Notes: generated from the sequence alone by a model not told the origin. A DNA stretch of 64,000 bases from an uncultured Prevotellaceae bacterium (GCA_946534585.1 CAMNCV010000146.1:20328-84327); one strand, 5' to 3'; positions 10,101-18,831 are shown, numbered from the stretch's first letter. A program made the numbers and translations.

Positions 10101-10724
10101 TTACTTTATCAGTTTTAGTGCCTGTTTAATCACCTGCTCCACTGGCATCGATGGTTGTGCCTGCAATATCTCGGTTACCACCTTCGCACTCGGTGCAGGT
10201 GAGAATCCGAGCATAGTGAGCGCGCCTACAGCCTCATCGCGCACTTCCTGATTTACATTAGCAGCAGAAGCTCCTGCGAGTGACGATGTTATATCCTGTA
10301 TCATACCGTTGGAAGCCATCTTATCACGCAGATCTACTATGATGCGCTGTGCAGTCTTCAGTCCAATTCCTTTCACTCCCTTCAGAGCTTTTTCGTTGCC
10401 CGTAGAGATGATATTTACCAACTCTGCCGGACTTGTTGCACTGAGTATCATGCGTGCTGTATTGCTACCCACGCCGCTCACGGTCACGAGCATACGATAT
10501 ATCTCACGCTCCTGCTTCGTTGCGAAGCCATACAGCGTGAATGAATCGTCACGACCACCCGTCATGAGTACTTCGTGAACATAGAGTTTCACTTCCTTCT
10601 TATCTTGAATAGCCGTATAGGTATTCAGCGAAATATTAAGCAGGTAGCCTACACCGCTTGTTGTTTCTATCACTGCCTGTGCAGGGGTCACCTCTGCCAG
10701 CACACCTTTTATATATTCTATCAT
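10101..10724 (-). CDS. ruvA: Holliday junction branch migration complex subunit RuvA
   Basis: RuvA binds four-way DNA junctions as a tetramer and recruits the RuvB motor. The protein has the family N-terminus [21 protein letters not shown], the OB-fold strand [10 protein letters not shown], the helix-hairpin-helix pair [14 protein letters not shown] and [19 protein letters not shown], and a C-terminal three-helix RuvB-binding domain ending in [11 protein letters not shown]. The length (207 residues) is normal. It sits directly upstream of sprA; neither ruvB nor ruvC is in the window. The GH43 gene ends 54 bases upstream on the same strand with no clear terminator, so read-through is possible. 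Confidence 0.96.
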   Translation of the reverse strand: MIEYIKGVLAEVTPAQAVIETTSGVGYLLNISLNTYTAIQDKKEVKLYVHEVLMTGGRDDSFTLYGFATKQEREIYRMLVTVSGVGSNTARMILSATSPAELVNIISTGNEKALKGVKGIGLKTAQRIIVDLRDKMASNGMIQDITSSLAGASAANVNQEVRDEAVGALTMLGFSPAPSAKVVTEILQAQPSMPVEQVIKQALKLIK

Positions 10725-10778
10725 ATCACTAATAAAAACGCAGAAGGTCTGTTATTATTGCATCTGAGAGTGTTAAAA

Positions 10779-12581
10779 TTACTTTTTCCTCATCATCACC
10801 TTGCGTCCCTGGTTGATATAGATTCCGCTACGACCTAATTTACTTACTCTACGCCCCATTATGTCATAGAACACCATGCTTTCTTTCTTACTCTCAGCCT
10901 TTACCGTCTGAACAGGAGTAGGGTCTTCACCCGTACGATAGCCCCACACCGTCACGCCTGACTTTGCCAGGGCTGTGAATGCTACCGTCTGTTTCGTCTG
11001 ACTGGGTTCCATTGTCTGTTCTACAACCACGCCCTTATATTGTACTCCGCCAATCGACATGGTTACATAAGACTTTCCATCAGTCAGACTCCATGTACCA
11101 TTGGCATCTCCGCTGATTGTCCCATCATTATGCAGCACGACATCTATCGGCGTTGCCAGTTCTTTCTTACGATGGTCAAGCCCATATCTATGCGTGAGCA
11201 GTTTGTATGTTCCCGTCACTTGTTCGTGGTTCACAATCTGCCGAGTGGTAATATCTCCATCCGTAACCTGCTCTCCAGTATATTCAAACGGTGCTGCAAC
11301 GAGCCATCCGTCCTCGTTTTGGAACAACTGATGCACGCGTACCTGATGCCATTCGCCACTGTTCTGGAAACGACTGTGATACACGAGATACGTACGACCG
11401 TCAGGTGCAGAAATAACAGAATTGTGTCCTTGCGAGCGTTCGCCATCAGCTGAGAGCATATCACCCCAATAACCATACGCACCGAAAATATTTATGCCAC
11501 GCATACTGCTGTTTGGTCCGAAGTTCAATTCATAGGCAGTAAGCACAGCCTTTCTTCCCATGGCATCGGTATAAGGTCCATCTGGTGTCATTGAGCGAAA
11601 GACGCGCATCTGATAACCGCCATTATTATAATCGTTGGTATCACCTCCCGCTGCCAATCCACCATTCGAGATAAACAGATAATAATATCCTCCTACATAT
11701 TCTATATATGAGCCTTCACCCGATGAATAGAAGCCACCCGCAATCTTCTTTCCGAAATATGGATCGCTCGTCACTCCGTCTGTACTGCCACCCACGGAAA
11801 GGTATGTGGTATCATAGTCACGCAAACCGTTTTCTTCATTCAGTTTAAGTATCCATATACCACCACTCCACGAACCGTAACTCATCCACAGTCCTCCCTC
11901 TTTATCGTAAAACACGCAGGGATCTATGCAGTGTGGCCAACGACGGCCCCAATAAGAGGTATAGCGCGATGGTATAGTCGTCATACTACCTATAGCCAAT
12001 TCCATATCCGTATTCTTGTAGCTCAGTGATGCCGGCGCACCACTAATGTTGAAACCACTTATAATTACCGGTCCTTGATAGACGTAAGGCCCCGTGATAT
12101 TGTCTGCCGTCAGCAATATGATACTTGAGTTCCATTTCGGTCCGTTAATACTCATATACATGCACCATTTTTTCATCTTCTCATTGTAGATAACATCAGG
12201 TGCCCACATATTTCCGCTGATATCATAATTGCCGTAAGCCGCTGACCAGTCAAGGGCATTGAAATCAGGAAATGTCACCTGCTCCCCCTGCTTCGTCACG
12301 GTTTTCGTGGCACAACTTGTGAAGGCATTGGCATTGCTGACATTGGCAGTAACGCCACCTGTGCCATTCATCTGCCCCCATGACCACCGTGTTGACGACC
12401 AACTCATCATATCCTTTGTTCTTGCGCAGGCAAGATGGCTTCCAAAAATATAATAGTATTTGCTTGATGGCTCCCATACTACGCTGGGGTCATGTACTGA
12501 CACCCTGTTCAGTTTGTATGCACTTACCGTTGTTATTGCCGTCATCATGGCAATAATTAAAATCAAGAATACTTTCTTCAT
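10779..12581 (-). CDS. Secreted GH43 endo-arabinanase-like glycoside hydrolase with T9SS sorting end
   Basis: The fold and motifs are those of family GH43: HDPSVVW (catalytic-base Asp31), WAPDV (residues 126-130), CIDPCVFYD (Asp220, pKa modulator) and GEGSYIEY (Glu289, general acid). The family hydrolyses alpha-1,5-linked arabinan. The region at about 450-550 (YGLDHRKKELATPIDVVLHNDGTI onward) resembles the C-terminal domain of extracellular endo-1,5-arabinanases. A signal peptide (MKKVFLILIIAMMTAITTVSA) precedes it. The last 35 residues (VFYDIMGRRVSKL...GIYINQGRKVMMRKK) look like a short T9SS type A sorting domain, so the protein may be exported through the SprA pore encoded nearby. A good promoter lies about 125 bases upstream. 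Endo versus exo action and exact linkage are inference. Confidence 0.88.
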   Translation of the reverse strand: MKKVFLILIIAMMTAITTVSAYKLNRVSVHDPSVVWEPSSKYYYIFGSHLACARTKDMMSWSSTRWSWGQMNGTGGVTANVSNANAFTSCATKTVTKQGEQVTFPDFNALDWSAAYGNYDISGNMWAPDVIYNEKMKKWCMYMSINGPKWNSSIILLTADNITGPYVYQGPVIISGFNISGAPASLSYKNTDMELAIGSMTTIPSRYTSYWGRRWPHCIDPCVFYDKEGGLWMSYGSWSGGIWILKLNEENGLRDYDTTYLSVGGSTDGVTSDPYFGKKIAGGFYSSGEGSYIEYVGGYYYLFISNGGLAAGGDTNDYNNGGYQMRVFRSMTPDGPYTDAMGRKAVLTAYELNFGPNSSMRGINIFGAYGYWGDMLSADGERSQGHNSVISAPDGRTYLVYHSRFQNSGEWHQVRVHQLFQNEDGWLVAAPFEYTGEQVTDGDITTRQIVNHEQVTGTYKLLTHRYGLDHRKKELATPIDVVLHNDGTISGDANGTWSLTDGKSYVTMSIGGVQYKGVVVEQTMEPSQTKQTVAFTALAKSGVTVWGYRTGEDPTPVQTVKAESKKESMVFYDIMGRRVSKLGRSGIYINQGRKVMMRKK

Positions 12582-12707
12582 TTATTTATATACTTTTACC
12601 TTATAACATAAAAAACATATCCTATCAAATAGAGCACTTGTAAAATTTGAGGTAGGAACCCACCTTGAATAATACCCTGCGTCTTTGCACATTCGAGAAA
12701 TCTGGTA

Positions 12708-12739
12708 CAAAATTACATCTTTTTTCTCGTATTTCCAAA
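12708..12739 (-). promoter_or_regulatory. Promoter of the GH43 gene
   Basis: Minus-strand TTTG (12736-12739), a 20-base spacer and TAATTTTG (12708-12715) match the Bacteroidota sigma consensus fully. The predicted leader is about 120 bases and contains the near-palindrome GGTGGGTTCCTACC (12651-12664). The rest of the 300-base gap between GH43 and rsgA shows only this leader and the rsgA terminator. Confidence 0.75.
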
Positions 12740-12819
12740 TTAAACTATGTAGTAAAGTTGTAGTATGAAGTTACAATACTATCTAAAAGCACTGTACTTT
12801 CTATCTGCAGGTTATGAAA

Positions 12820-12857
12820 AAGCATGATGCCGAGGCTCTTGTGCAAGCACCTCGGCA
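12820..12857 (-). terminator. Rho-independent terminator after rsgA
   Basis: Stem TGCCGAGG/CCTCGGCA (12828-12835 with 12850-12857) with an inner CTTG-tg-CAAG step. On the minus strand it is followed by ATGCTTTTTC. Confidence 0.8.
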
Positions 12858-12881
12858 ATCAATGTATAACTTTCTGTTTAT

Positions 12882-13835
12882 TTAGTATGCAGCACGGTAT
12901 TTATCTCCGTCTTTGTCCTCAAGCATTGAGAGGTAACTCTGATAGCGCGACTGTGCTATGTAGTGGTTTTCTACTGCTTGAAGCACTGCACAACCAGGTT
13001 CGTGCGTATGGGTGCAGTCAGAGAAACGACAGTCTTTTGAGAATTGGAATATCTCTTTGAAGTATGAGGTAAGCTCGGCTCGCTCAATGTCAAACGTACC
13101 GAAGCCACGAATTCCTGGTGTATCGATAATCCAGCCGTCATCGTCATTGCCATCAGATTTGGGCAGTCGTATCATCTCACTAAACGTGGTTGTATGCATC
13201 CCCTGATTGTGTGAGTCGCTAATCTCAGCGGTACGCAGTTCTGCATCTGGCACGAGCGCATTTATTATAGTGCTTTTGCCTACACCGCTATTGCCGCTCA
13301 ACAAGGTAATTTTATTTTTCAGAAGATTATGCAGTTCATCTATGCCCTCGCCCGTAGCGGCTGAGATAGCAATGCTGTCGTAGCCCACGGTATCATATAG
13401 TGCCTGCATCATCTGTTGATAATGCAATTCTTCGTCGCTGAGCAGGTCTTTTTTATTAAACACAAGCACTACCGGTACGCGATAAGCCTCAGCCGATGCC
13501 AAAAAACGGTCAATGAACGTAGTACTCGTCTCTGGATAGTTCACTGTCACAATGAGCATGGCCTGATCTACATTGGCAGCGATGATACTACTCTGCTTTG
13601 ATAGGTTCGACGACTTGCGTATGATATAGTTACGTCTGTCCTCTATCTCAGTAATCCAGGCATTGGGTTCGCTCTCTGCCTTGCTGATAACCACTCTGTC
13701 GCCCACGGCCACAGGATTAGTACTACGTATGCCCTTGAGGCGGAAGTTACCTTTCACCTTACAATCAACCGCAGTACCGTCATCAGTCAGCACCGTGTAC
13801 CAAAATCCAGTGTTCTTTATTACTAACCCTGTCAT
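12882..13835 (-). CDS. rsgA: Small ribosomal subunit biogenesis GTPase RsgA
   Basis: RsgA is a circularly permuted GTPase that helps late maturation of the 30S subunit. The permuted order is visible: OB-fold N-terminus ([23 protein letters not shown]), G4 NKKD (about residue 127), then P-loop [14 protein letters not shown] (about 181-194), then G3 DTPGIRGFG, and a C-terminal zinc site of Cys/His residues in [16 protein letters not shown]. The length of 317 residues is normal. It lies downstream of frr on the same strand, with a repeat-filled 111-base gap between them, and is closed by a clear terminator. Confidence 0.95.
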   Translation of the reverse strand: MTGLVIKNTGFWYTVLTDDGTAVDCKVKGNFRLKGIRSTNPVAVGDRVVISKAESEPNAWITEIEDRRNYIIRKSSNLSKQSSIIAANVDQAMLIVTVNYPETSTTFIDRFLASAEAYRVPVVLVFNKKDLLSDEELHYQQMMQALYDTVGYDSIAISAATGEGIDELHNLLKNKITLLSGNSGVGKSTIINALVPDAELRTAEISDSHNQGMHTTTFSEMIRLPKSDGNDDDGWIIDTPGIRGFGTFDIERAELTSYFKEIFQFSKDCRFSDCTHTHEPGCAVLQAVENHYIAQSRYQSYLSMLEDKDGDKYRAAY

Positions 13836-13837
13836 GC

Positions 13838-13946
13838 TAATTCATAATTCATAATTCATAATTCATAATTTCCTGCTTGAACAGTAATTACGAATTATGA
13901 ATTATGAATTATGCATTACGAATTACGAATTATGAATTATGAATTA
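13838..13946. repeat. Heptanucleotide inverted array between frr and rsgA
   Basis: Four copies of AATTCAT (13838-13870) face about eight imperfect copies of AATTATG/AATTACG (13886-13946), which is the reverse complement phase of the same heptamer. The two arms can pair into a long AT-rich hairpin with a loop near TTTCCTGCTTGAACAGT. A shorter piece of the same heptamer (AATTATGAATTATT) appears near 21670. Confidence 0.85.
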
Positions 13947-14507
13947 CTATACCGTCATGATTTCCTTATTCTTTTCCTCTATTAGCACATCAAGCTTGGC
14001 TATGTACTTGTCGTGCACTTTCTGCAGGTCATTCTCCGCATCCTTTTCAATGTCCTCTGACAGTCCGTCCTTGATAGCCTTCTTCAGTTTATCCTTCAAG
14101 TCGGCGCGTACGTTGCGCACCTCTACCTTTGCCTTCTCTGCTATCTTGCCACACTGCTTCATCAGTTCGCGACGGCGTTCCTCCGTAGGCTGTGGTATAG
14201 CAAGGCGGATGACCTCACCGTTATTGTCGGGTGTGATGCCGACCTCTGAGTCCATGATAGCCTTCTCGATAGCGCGAATAGCCTTCTTGTCCCATGGCTT
14301 GATAGCTATGGTACGGGCATCAGGCGTTGAAACGTTTGCCACCTGATTCAAAGGCACCATCATACCGTATGATTCCACCTTTATTCCGTCGAGTATTGCC
14401 ACGTTGGCGCGGCCAGCGCGTATGCGCGAGAGCTGTTCCTCAAGAAACATGGCTGCCATTTCCATGCGTTCCTCGGCCTCATTGAGAGTTTGTTTTACGT
14501 CTAACAT
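13947..14507 (-). CDS. frr: Ribosome recycling factor
   Basis: RRF splits post-termination ribosomes together with EF-G. The 186-residue length is standard. Recognisable stretches are LSRIRAGRANVAILDGIKVESYG, PLNQVANVSTPDARTIAIKPWD, IRLAIPQPTEERRRELMKQ and VRNVRADLKDKLKK, with the long helical C-terminus. It has its own promoter upstream, back-to-back with that of the divergent substrate-binding lipoprotein gene. In many bacteria frr follows pyrH; here the 5' neighbour is a divergent transport gene instead. Confidence 0.96.
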   Translation of the reverse strand: MLDVKQTLNEAEERMEMAAMFLEEQLSRIRAGRANVAILDGIKVESYGMMVPLNQVANVSTPDARTIAIKPWDKKAIRAIEKAIMDSEVGITPDNNGEVIRLAIPQPTEERRRELMKQCGKIAEKAKVEVRNVRADLKDKLKKAIKDGLSEDIEKDAENDLQKVHDKYIAKLDVLIEEKNKEIMTV

Positions 14508-14584
14508 ATTATCTGTATTTTCTTTTTTATTATTATTTCTTACTCCCCCCTTGCGGTCTGGAAAGTATGCCTGTTATATCAATG

Positions 14585-14615
14585 CAAAGTTAATGATTTA
14601 TTTCCAAACGGCAAA
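14585..14615 (-). promoter_or_regulatory. Promoter of frr
   Basis: Minus-strand TTTG (14612-14615), a 19-base spacer, then TAACTTTG (14585-14592). This is a full match to the TTTG/TAnnTTTG pattern, giving a leader of about 70 bases. Confidence 0.75.
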
Positions 14616-14630
14616 ATTTTTATATCCGAA

Positions 14631-14666
14631 TTTGTTGCAAACTACGTATTTTCTTCGTACCTTTGC
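14631..14666 (+). promoter_or_regulatory. Promoter of the substrate-binding lipoprotein gene
   Basis: TACCTTTG (14659-14666) matches the -7 box, with TTG at 14635-14637 about 21 bases upstream. Only 7 bases separate the box from the ATG at 14673, so transcription should begin at or beside the start codon. I see no cobalamin riboswitch, which would need about 200 bases of leader. Confidence 0.65.
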
Positions 14667-14672
14667 ACTCTT

Positions 14673-15815
14673 ATGAGATATTTTCGTTATACATTCCTGT
14701 TCCTGTTGCCACTGCTTATGGCTTGTCGTGGTGCCAATTCCCCTGTCCATGACGATGGAGGCGAGACACTGACGTTGCGCCATGCCGATTTGCTCAGCAT
14801 TACCGAACACGATGGCTATACGACGGTCAGCATTACCAATCCTTGGGATTCCACGCGCACGCTTCATCGCTATGTGCTCGTGCCACGAAATGCGGAATTG
14901 CCTGAGCATCTGCCAGAGGGCGACGTGGTGCGCACTCCGCTTGAGAACATGGCGGTATATACCTCCGTACATTGCGGACTTATCGATGAGCTTGGTGCAT
15001 ATCCCAGCATCCGCGGTGTGTGTGACCTGCAGTATATCAACCTGCCCAAGGTGCACGATGATGTGCGCTCGGGGCGCATACGCGATTTAGGAGAGACGAT
15101 GTCGCCTAACATTGAAGGGGTGATTGACATGCAACCCGATGCCATACTGCTCTCGCCCTTTGAGAATAGCGGAAGCTATGGCAAGGTAGGCAAACTGGGC
15201 ATACCGCTCATAGAGTGTGCCGACTATATGGAGACGTCGCCGCTCGGTCGTGCAGAGTGGATGCGTTTCTACGGCAGACTGATAGGTCGCACGGCTGAAG
15301 CCGACAGTCTTTTTTCGTGCATCGAACAGCGTTATGACTCCATACGCACGCGAGCCTCGCAGACAAGCAGACGACCTACGGTGGTGACGGAGATGAAGAT
15401 TGGCAACACGTGGTACGTAGCTGGGGGCGAAAGCACCGTGGGGCATTTCATCAGCGATGCCGCAGGAGATTATATATATAAGGATGTTAAGGAGCGCGGT
15501 GCTCTGCCTTACAGTCCAGAGACGGTGTATGAGAAGGCGCGCGAAGCCGACTTGTGGCTGATAAAGTATAACCAAGCCACTGATGTGACTCTGCGCGACA
15601 TTGCTTCCCTGTGGGCAATGAACACACGTATGCACGCCTGGCAGACTGGCAACGTATGGGTGTGCAATCTCTCTCTGACGCATTTTTACGAGGAGACCCC
15701 GTTCCATCCCGATGTGCTGCTCAGCGAATATGTGTCGATTCTGCATCCGGAATTGTGTGCTCCGCCGACAACTCCGAGTTCTATGTGTAAGTATTATAAA
15801 AAGGCTGGTCAGTGA
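14673..15815 (+). CDS. ABC transporter substrate-binding lipoprotein (cobalamin/iron-chelate type)
   Basis: The protein has a lipoprotein signal ending in the lipobox LMAC (Cys18) and then a periplasmic-binding fold of the BtuF/FecB class (Peripla_BP_2): RGVCDLQYINLP, GETMSPNIEGVIDMQPDAILLSP, KLGIPLIECADYMETSPLGRAEWMRFYG and VAGGESTVGHFISDAAG. Such proteins hand cobalamin, haem or siderophores to an inner-membrane permease. The stop overlaps the next gene by four bases (GTGA), so the two are translationally coupled. The ATG at 14673 is required by the signal peptide. Given the BtuG-like protein three genes downstream, a corrinoid substrate is my first guess; an iron chelate is the alternative. 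At 380 residues it is a normal Bacteroidota length. Confidence 0.85.
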   Translation: MRYFRYTFLFLLPLLMACRGANSPVHDDGGETLTLRHADLLSITEHDGYTTVSITNPWDSTRTLHRYVLVPRNAELPEHLPEGDVVRTPLENMAVYTSVHCGLIDELGAYPSIRGVCDLQYINLPKVHDDVRSGRIRDLGETMSPNIEGVIDMQPDAILLSPFENSGSYGKVGKLGIPLIECADYMETSPLGRAEWMRFYGRLIGRTAEADSLFSCIEQRYDSIRTRASQTSRRPTVVTEMKIGNTWYVAGGESTVGHFISDAAGDYIYKDVKERGALPYSPETVYEKAREADLWLIKYNQATDVTLRDIASLWAMNTRMHAWQTGNVWVCNLSLTHFYEETPFHPDVLLSEYVSILHPELCAPPTTPSSMCKYYKKAGQ

Positions 15816-16822
15816 ATCGCGGTAGGTACATAATCATGTTGCTTGCCGCCATGGTCACTTTAGCGGCACTGCTCAATCTGTTTTTCGGTTCCGTCAGCAT
15901 ACCGTCAGCACAGGTATGGCGTGTACTAACGTGCGGAGAGGCTGAGAAAAGCAGCTGGACGTATATCATCCTTGAGAGCCGACTGCCGCAGATGCTGACG
16001 GCTATGGTATGCGGTGCTTCGCTTGCCACGGCCGGACTGCTCCTGCAAACCGCCTTTCGCAATCCGCTGGCGGGTCCCTCTATTCTCGGTATTACCAACG
16101 GGGCCGGTTTCGGCGTGGGAGTGGTGATGCTCGTGACGGGTGGCGTCATCAGCATAGGAGGCAGCACCGTAGCGGGCTATCTGGCAGTGGTAACGGGTGC
16201 CTTCATCGGTGCTATGGCAGTAATCGTGCTGCTATTGGCCTTTGCCAGTGTGGTGAGGAGCAATATGATGCTGCTCATCGTAGGCATAATGGTGGGCTAT
16301 CTCGTGTCGAGTCTGGTAATGCTGCTCAATTTCTTCGCTACGAGCGACAACATCCACAGCTACGTGATGTGGGGCATGGGCAGTTTCAGCGATGTCAGTC
16401 CGCAGACGCTTCCTTTCTTCATCATAGCCAGCAGTGTGGGACTGTTGCTTGCTCTCTTGCTCGTAAAACCACTCAACGCGCTGCTTCTCGGCGATGCCTA
16501 CGCTGAGAACCTCGGCATAAGCATACGCAGGGTGCGCCTGCTTCTTCTGGTATCTACAGGCATTCTCTCGGCCGTAAGCACGGCTTTCTGCGGGCCTGTG
16601 GCTTTCCTCGGACTGGCTGTGCCCCACATGGCACGCCTTGCCACTGGCACTTCTAACCACCAGACTCTTATGCCTGCCACGATTCTTTGCGGTGCGCTGA
16701 CGGCCTTGGCGTGCAATCTCATCTGTGTGATGCCGCAGGGCTCGGTCATACCACTCAATGCTGTCACGCCTTTGTTTGGCGCTCCTGTCATTATATATAT
16801 AATGTGCAGGAACAGGCATTAG
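15812..16822 (+). CDS. FecCD/BtuC-family ABC transporter permease
   Basis: A 336-residue inner-membrane protein with nine to ten hydrophobic helices. The family segment GASLATAGLLLQTAFRNPLAGPSILGITNGAGFG and the cytoplasmic coupling-loop region LLGDAYAENLGISIRRVRLLLL are clear, followed by AFCGPVAFLGLAVPHMAR, all diagnostic of FecCD/BtuC permeases. It starts at GTG inside the stop of the binding-protein gene. A BtuD/FecE-type ATPase normally follows in the operon, but the next gene is rnhB and the 115-base gap has no room for a remnant, so the ATPase must be elsewhere or shared. Confidence 0.92.
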   Translation: MNRGRYIIMLLAAMVTLAALLNLFFGSVSIPSAQVWRVLTCGEAEKSSWTYIILESRLPQMLTAMVCGASLATAGLLLQTAFRNPLAGPSILGITNGAGFGVGVVMLVTGGVISIGGSTVAGYLAVVTGAFIGAMAVIVLLLAFASVVRSNMMLLIVGIMVGYLVSSLVMLLNFFATSDNIHSYVMWGMGSFSDVSPQTLPFFIIASSVGLLLALLLVKPLNALLLGDAYAENLGISIRRVRLLLLVSTGILSAVSTAFCGPVAFLGLAVPHMARLATGTSNHQTLMPATILCGALTALACNLICVMPQGSVIPLNAVTPLFGAPVIIYIMCRNRH

Positions 16823-16937
16823 TCTTCCCTTAAGCGACAAGAATGCAGGTAAGTTCTAATAATTAGCTTTGTCTGACTTTCGGATTTGCTTAGTCCGCCC
16901 CCCTATGGGAATATCAAAGAAAACAAAAAGATAATAT

Positions 16938-17660
16938 ATGCACAGCGAATTAAAACCATACTACAGGGCTGGTGTGATTGAGGCCGGCTGCGACGAGGCC
17001 GGTCGTGGCTGTCTTGCTGGCAGCGTGTATGCCGCTGCGGTAATTCTGCCGGCTGATTACCATAACGAGATGCTCAACGACTCGAAGCAACTGACCGAAA
17101 AGCGCCGCTATGCACTGCGCGCACAGATAGAGCATGATGCCGTGGCATGGGCGGTGGGCATCTGCACTCCAGAGGAGATTGACAAGATAAACATTCTCCA
17201 TGCGTCATATCTCGCCATGCACCGTGCACTCGACAAACTGACCGTAAGACCTGAGGAACTGATTATCGACGGCAATAAGTTTGACCCTTATTTTCCTAAT
17301 GCTGACCACAACGTGCTGCCAGTGATAAAGGAAAAGAAGACTGTGCAACTTGGTTTGTTTGGCGATGAGGTGGCTACGAAGGATAAGAAAACGAAGAAAT
17401 CACGCAGCATGGCGTTGGAGAAAGGTTGTCTGCCCTACACTACCATAGTAAAAGGCGATGGCAAATACCTCAGCATAGCGGCAGCCTCGATATTGGCTAA
17501 GACCTATCGCGATGACTATATGAACGAACTTGCGGAGCAATATCCGCAGTATGACTGGTTGTCGAACAAGGGATACCCTACGAAGAAGCACCGTATGGCT
17601 ATAGCAGAATATGGACCTACGCCTTACCATCGCATGACATTTGCATTACTACCAGAATAA
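16938..17660 (+). CDS. rnhB: Ribonuclease HII with an inserted loop
   Basis: RNase HII cuts RNA of RNA/DNA hybrids and single ribonucleotides in DNA. The active-site motif GCDEAGRG (Asp19, Glu20), the [12 protein letters not shown] segment, IIDGN (Asp112) and [27 protein letters not shown] are intact. At 240 residues it is about 40 longer than the usual 200. The extra length lies at residues about 120-165, between IIDGNKF and TIVKGD, and holds [12 protein letters not shown] followed by lysine-rich [13 protein letters not shown] (137-141) resembles the pentapeptide QL(S/D)LF by which bacterial proteins bind the DNA polymerase sliding clamp. It stands 9 bases before the BtuG-like gene and is probably in the same transcript. 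Confidence 0.93.
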   Translation: MHSELKPYYRAGVIEAGCDEAGRGCLAGSVYAAAVILPADYHNEMLNDSKQLTEKRRYALRAQIEHDAVAWAVGICTPEEIDKINILHASYLAMHRALDKLTVRPEELIIDGNKFDPYFPNADHNVLPVIKEKKTVQLGLFGDEVATKDKKTKKSRSMALEKGCLPYTTIVKGDGKYLSIAAASILAKTYRDDYMNELAEQYPQYDWLSNKGYPTKKHRMAIAEYGPTPYHRMTFALLPE

Positions 17661-17669
17661 ATCAGAACG

Positions 17670-18830
17670 ATGAATAAGAATAAATACACATATGTTGCCC
17701 TCGTCGCATTGTTGCTAATCTTCACCGGATGCCGTGACGACAGGTTACTTGTAATCTCAGAAAAAGAGGATTTAGGCCGTTCCACACAGGGTCAGGGCTA
17801 TAAAGGCATGTATGTATTGTGTGAGGGGGCCATGGGGAGCAATAACTGTTCGCTTGACTATCTCGATATGTCTGACAAACAGTCAACAGCTCATTATCTA
17901 CGCAATATATACTCTGAGCGTAATCCAAGCGTCGTCATGGAACTGGGCGACGTGGGCAATGACATAAAGATTTACGGCAACAGGATGTGGATGGTCATTA
18001 ACTGTTCCAACAAGGTGGAAGTGGTTGATGCCGCATCGTGTAAGCGTATAGGTCAAGTCAACATCGGCAACTGCCGCTATGTGGCTTTCAGCGAAGGCTA
18101 TGCCTACGTATCGTCCTACGTGGGACCAGTGAGTCTTACCGATGGCTCGCAGGTAGGCAGGGTATATAAGGTTGACACTCTGACGCTACAGAAGATGGAT
18201 AGCGTAGAGGTTGGCTATCAGCCCGACGAACTTGAAGTGGTGGGCAACAAACTCTACGTAGCCAACAGCGGCGGATACCTCGTGGGGATATATGACAAGA
18301 CAGTGAGTGTCATCGACCTTACCACATTCAAGGAAGAGCGCAAAATCACCGTGGGCATAAACCCTCACCGTGTGCGTAGTGACCGCTACGGACAGCTTTG
18401 GGTGACTTCGCGCGGCGACTACAATGACACGAGGGCTTGCCTTTACCTGCTGACCCCTGACAGCCATGGGAAGATGCAACTGACGGGATGCCTGCCACAG
18501 GCCGTGAGCGATATGTGCATAGTGGGTGATTCGCTGTATTACATCGGCACGGAGTGGAGCAATGCCACGTATTCCAACATCATAACATATGGCATAATCA
18601 ATGTGCGCACGCATGAGATTGTAACCAACAGGCTGAGCGATGCCCCCGAATTGGCTTCCGTGCGTATGCCTTATGGCATCATCGTAAATCCTGAGGGGCG
18701 CGATTTCTACGTGATGGATGCAAAGAACTACACCTCGCGTGGCGAACTGCTACATTTCAACAGTGATGGTACGTTTGACTGGCGCGTGAATACTGGCTAC
18801 ATACCAGCCCACGCTTGTTTCCTAAAATAA
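17670..18830 (+). CDS. BtuG-like surface lipoprotein, YncE/DUF5074-type beta-propeller
   Basis: The protein starts with a lipoprotein signal (LLLIFTGC, Cys21) followed by an acidic stretch. It then has propeller blades of the YVTN/DUF5074 kind: YGNRMWMVINCSNKVEVVDAAS, VGYQPDELEVVGNKLYVANSG, VSVIDLTTFKEERKITVGINPHRV and MPYGIIVNPEGRDFYVMDA. In Bacteroides, BtuG proteins of this type sit on the BtuB receptor and capture cobalamin or cobinamide at the cell surface. Here it shares a gene cluster with a binding protein and FecCD permease, which supports the same role, although no TonB-dependent receptor is present in the window. The specific substrate is inference; other DUF5074 proteins exist with unknown roles. 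Confidence 0.75.
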   Translation: MNKNKYTYVALVALLLIFTGCRDDRLLVISEKEDLGRSTQGQGYKGMYVLCEGAMGSNNCSLDYLDMSDKQSTAHYLRNIYSERNPSVVMELGDVGNDIKIYGNRMWMVINCSNKVEVVDAASCKRIGQVNIGNCRYVAFSEGYAYVSSYVGPVSLTDGSQVGRVYKVDTLTLQKMDSVEVGYQPDELEVVGNKLYVANSGGYLVGIYDKTVSVIDLTTFKEERKITVGINPHRVRSDRYGQLWVTSRGDYNDTRACLYLLTPDSHGKMQLTGCLPQAVSDMCIVGDSLYYIGTEWSNATYSNIITYGIINVRTHEIVTNRLSDAPELASVRMPYGIIVNPEGRDFYVMDAKNYTSRGELLHFNSDGTFDWRVNTGYIPAHACFLK

Positions 18831-18831
18831 G

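Noticed and set aside
14508-14672. Cobalamin riboswitch before the binding-protein gene
   Set aside because: The promoter lies only 7 bases from the ATG, leaving no leader, and no B12-box-like sequence is visible.
16823-16937. Remnant of a missing BtuD/FecE ATPase gene
   Set aside because: Only 115 bases are available and no Walker or signature motif is seen in any frame.
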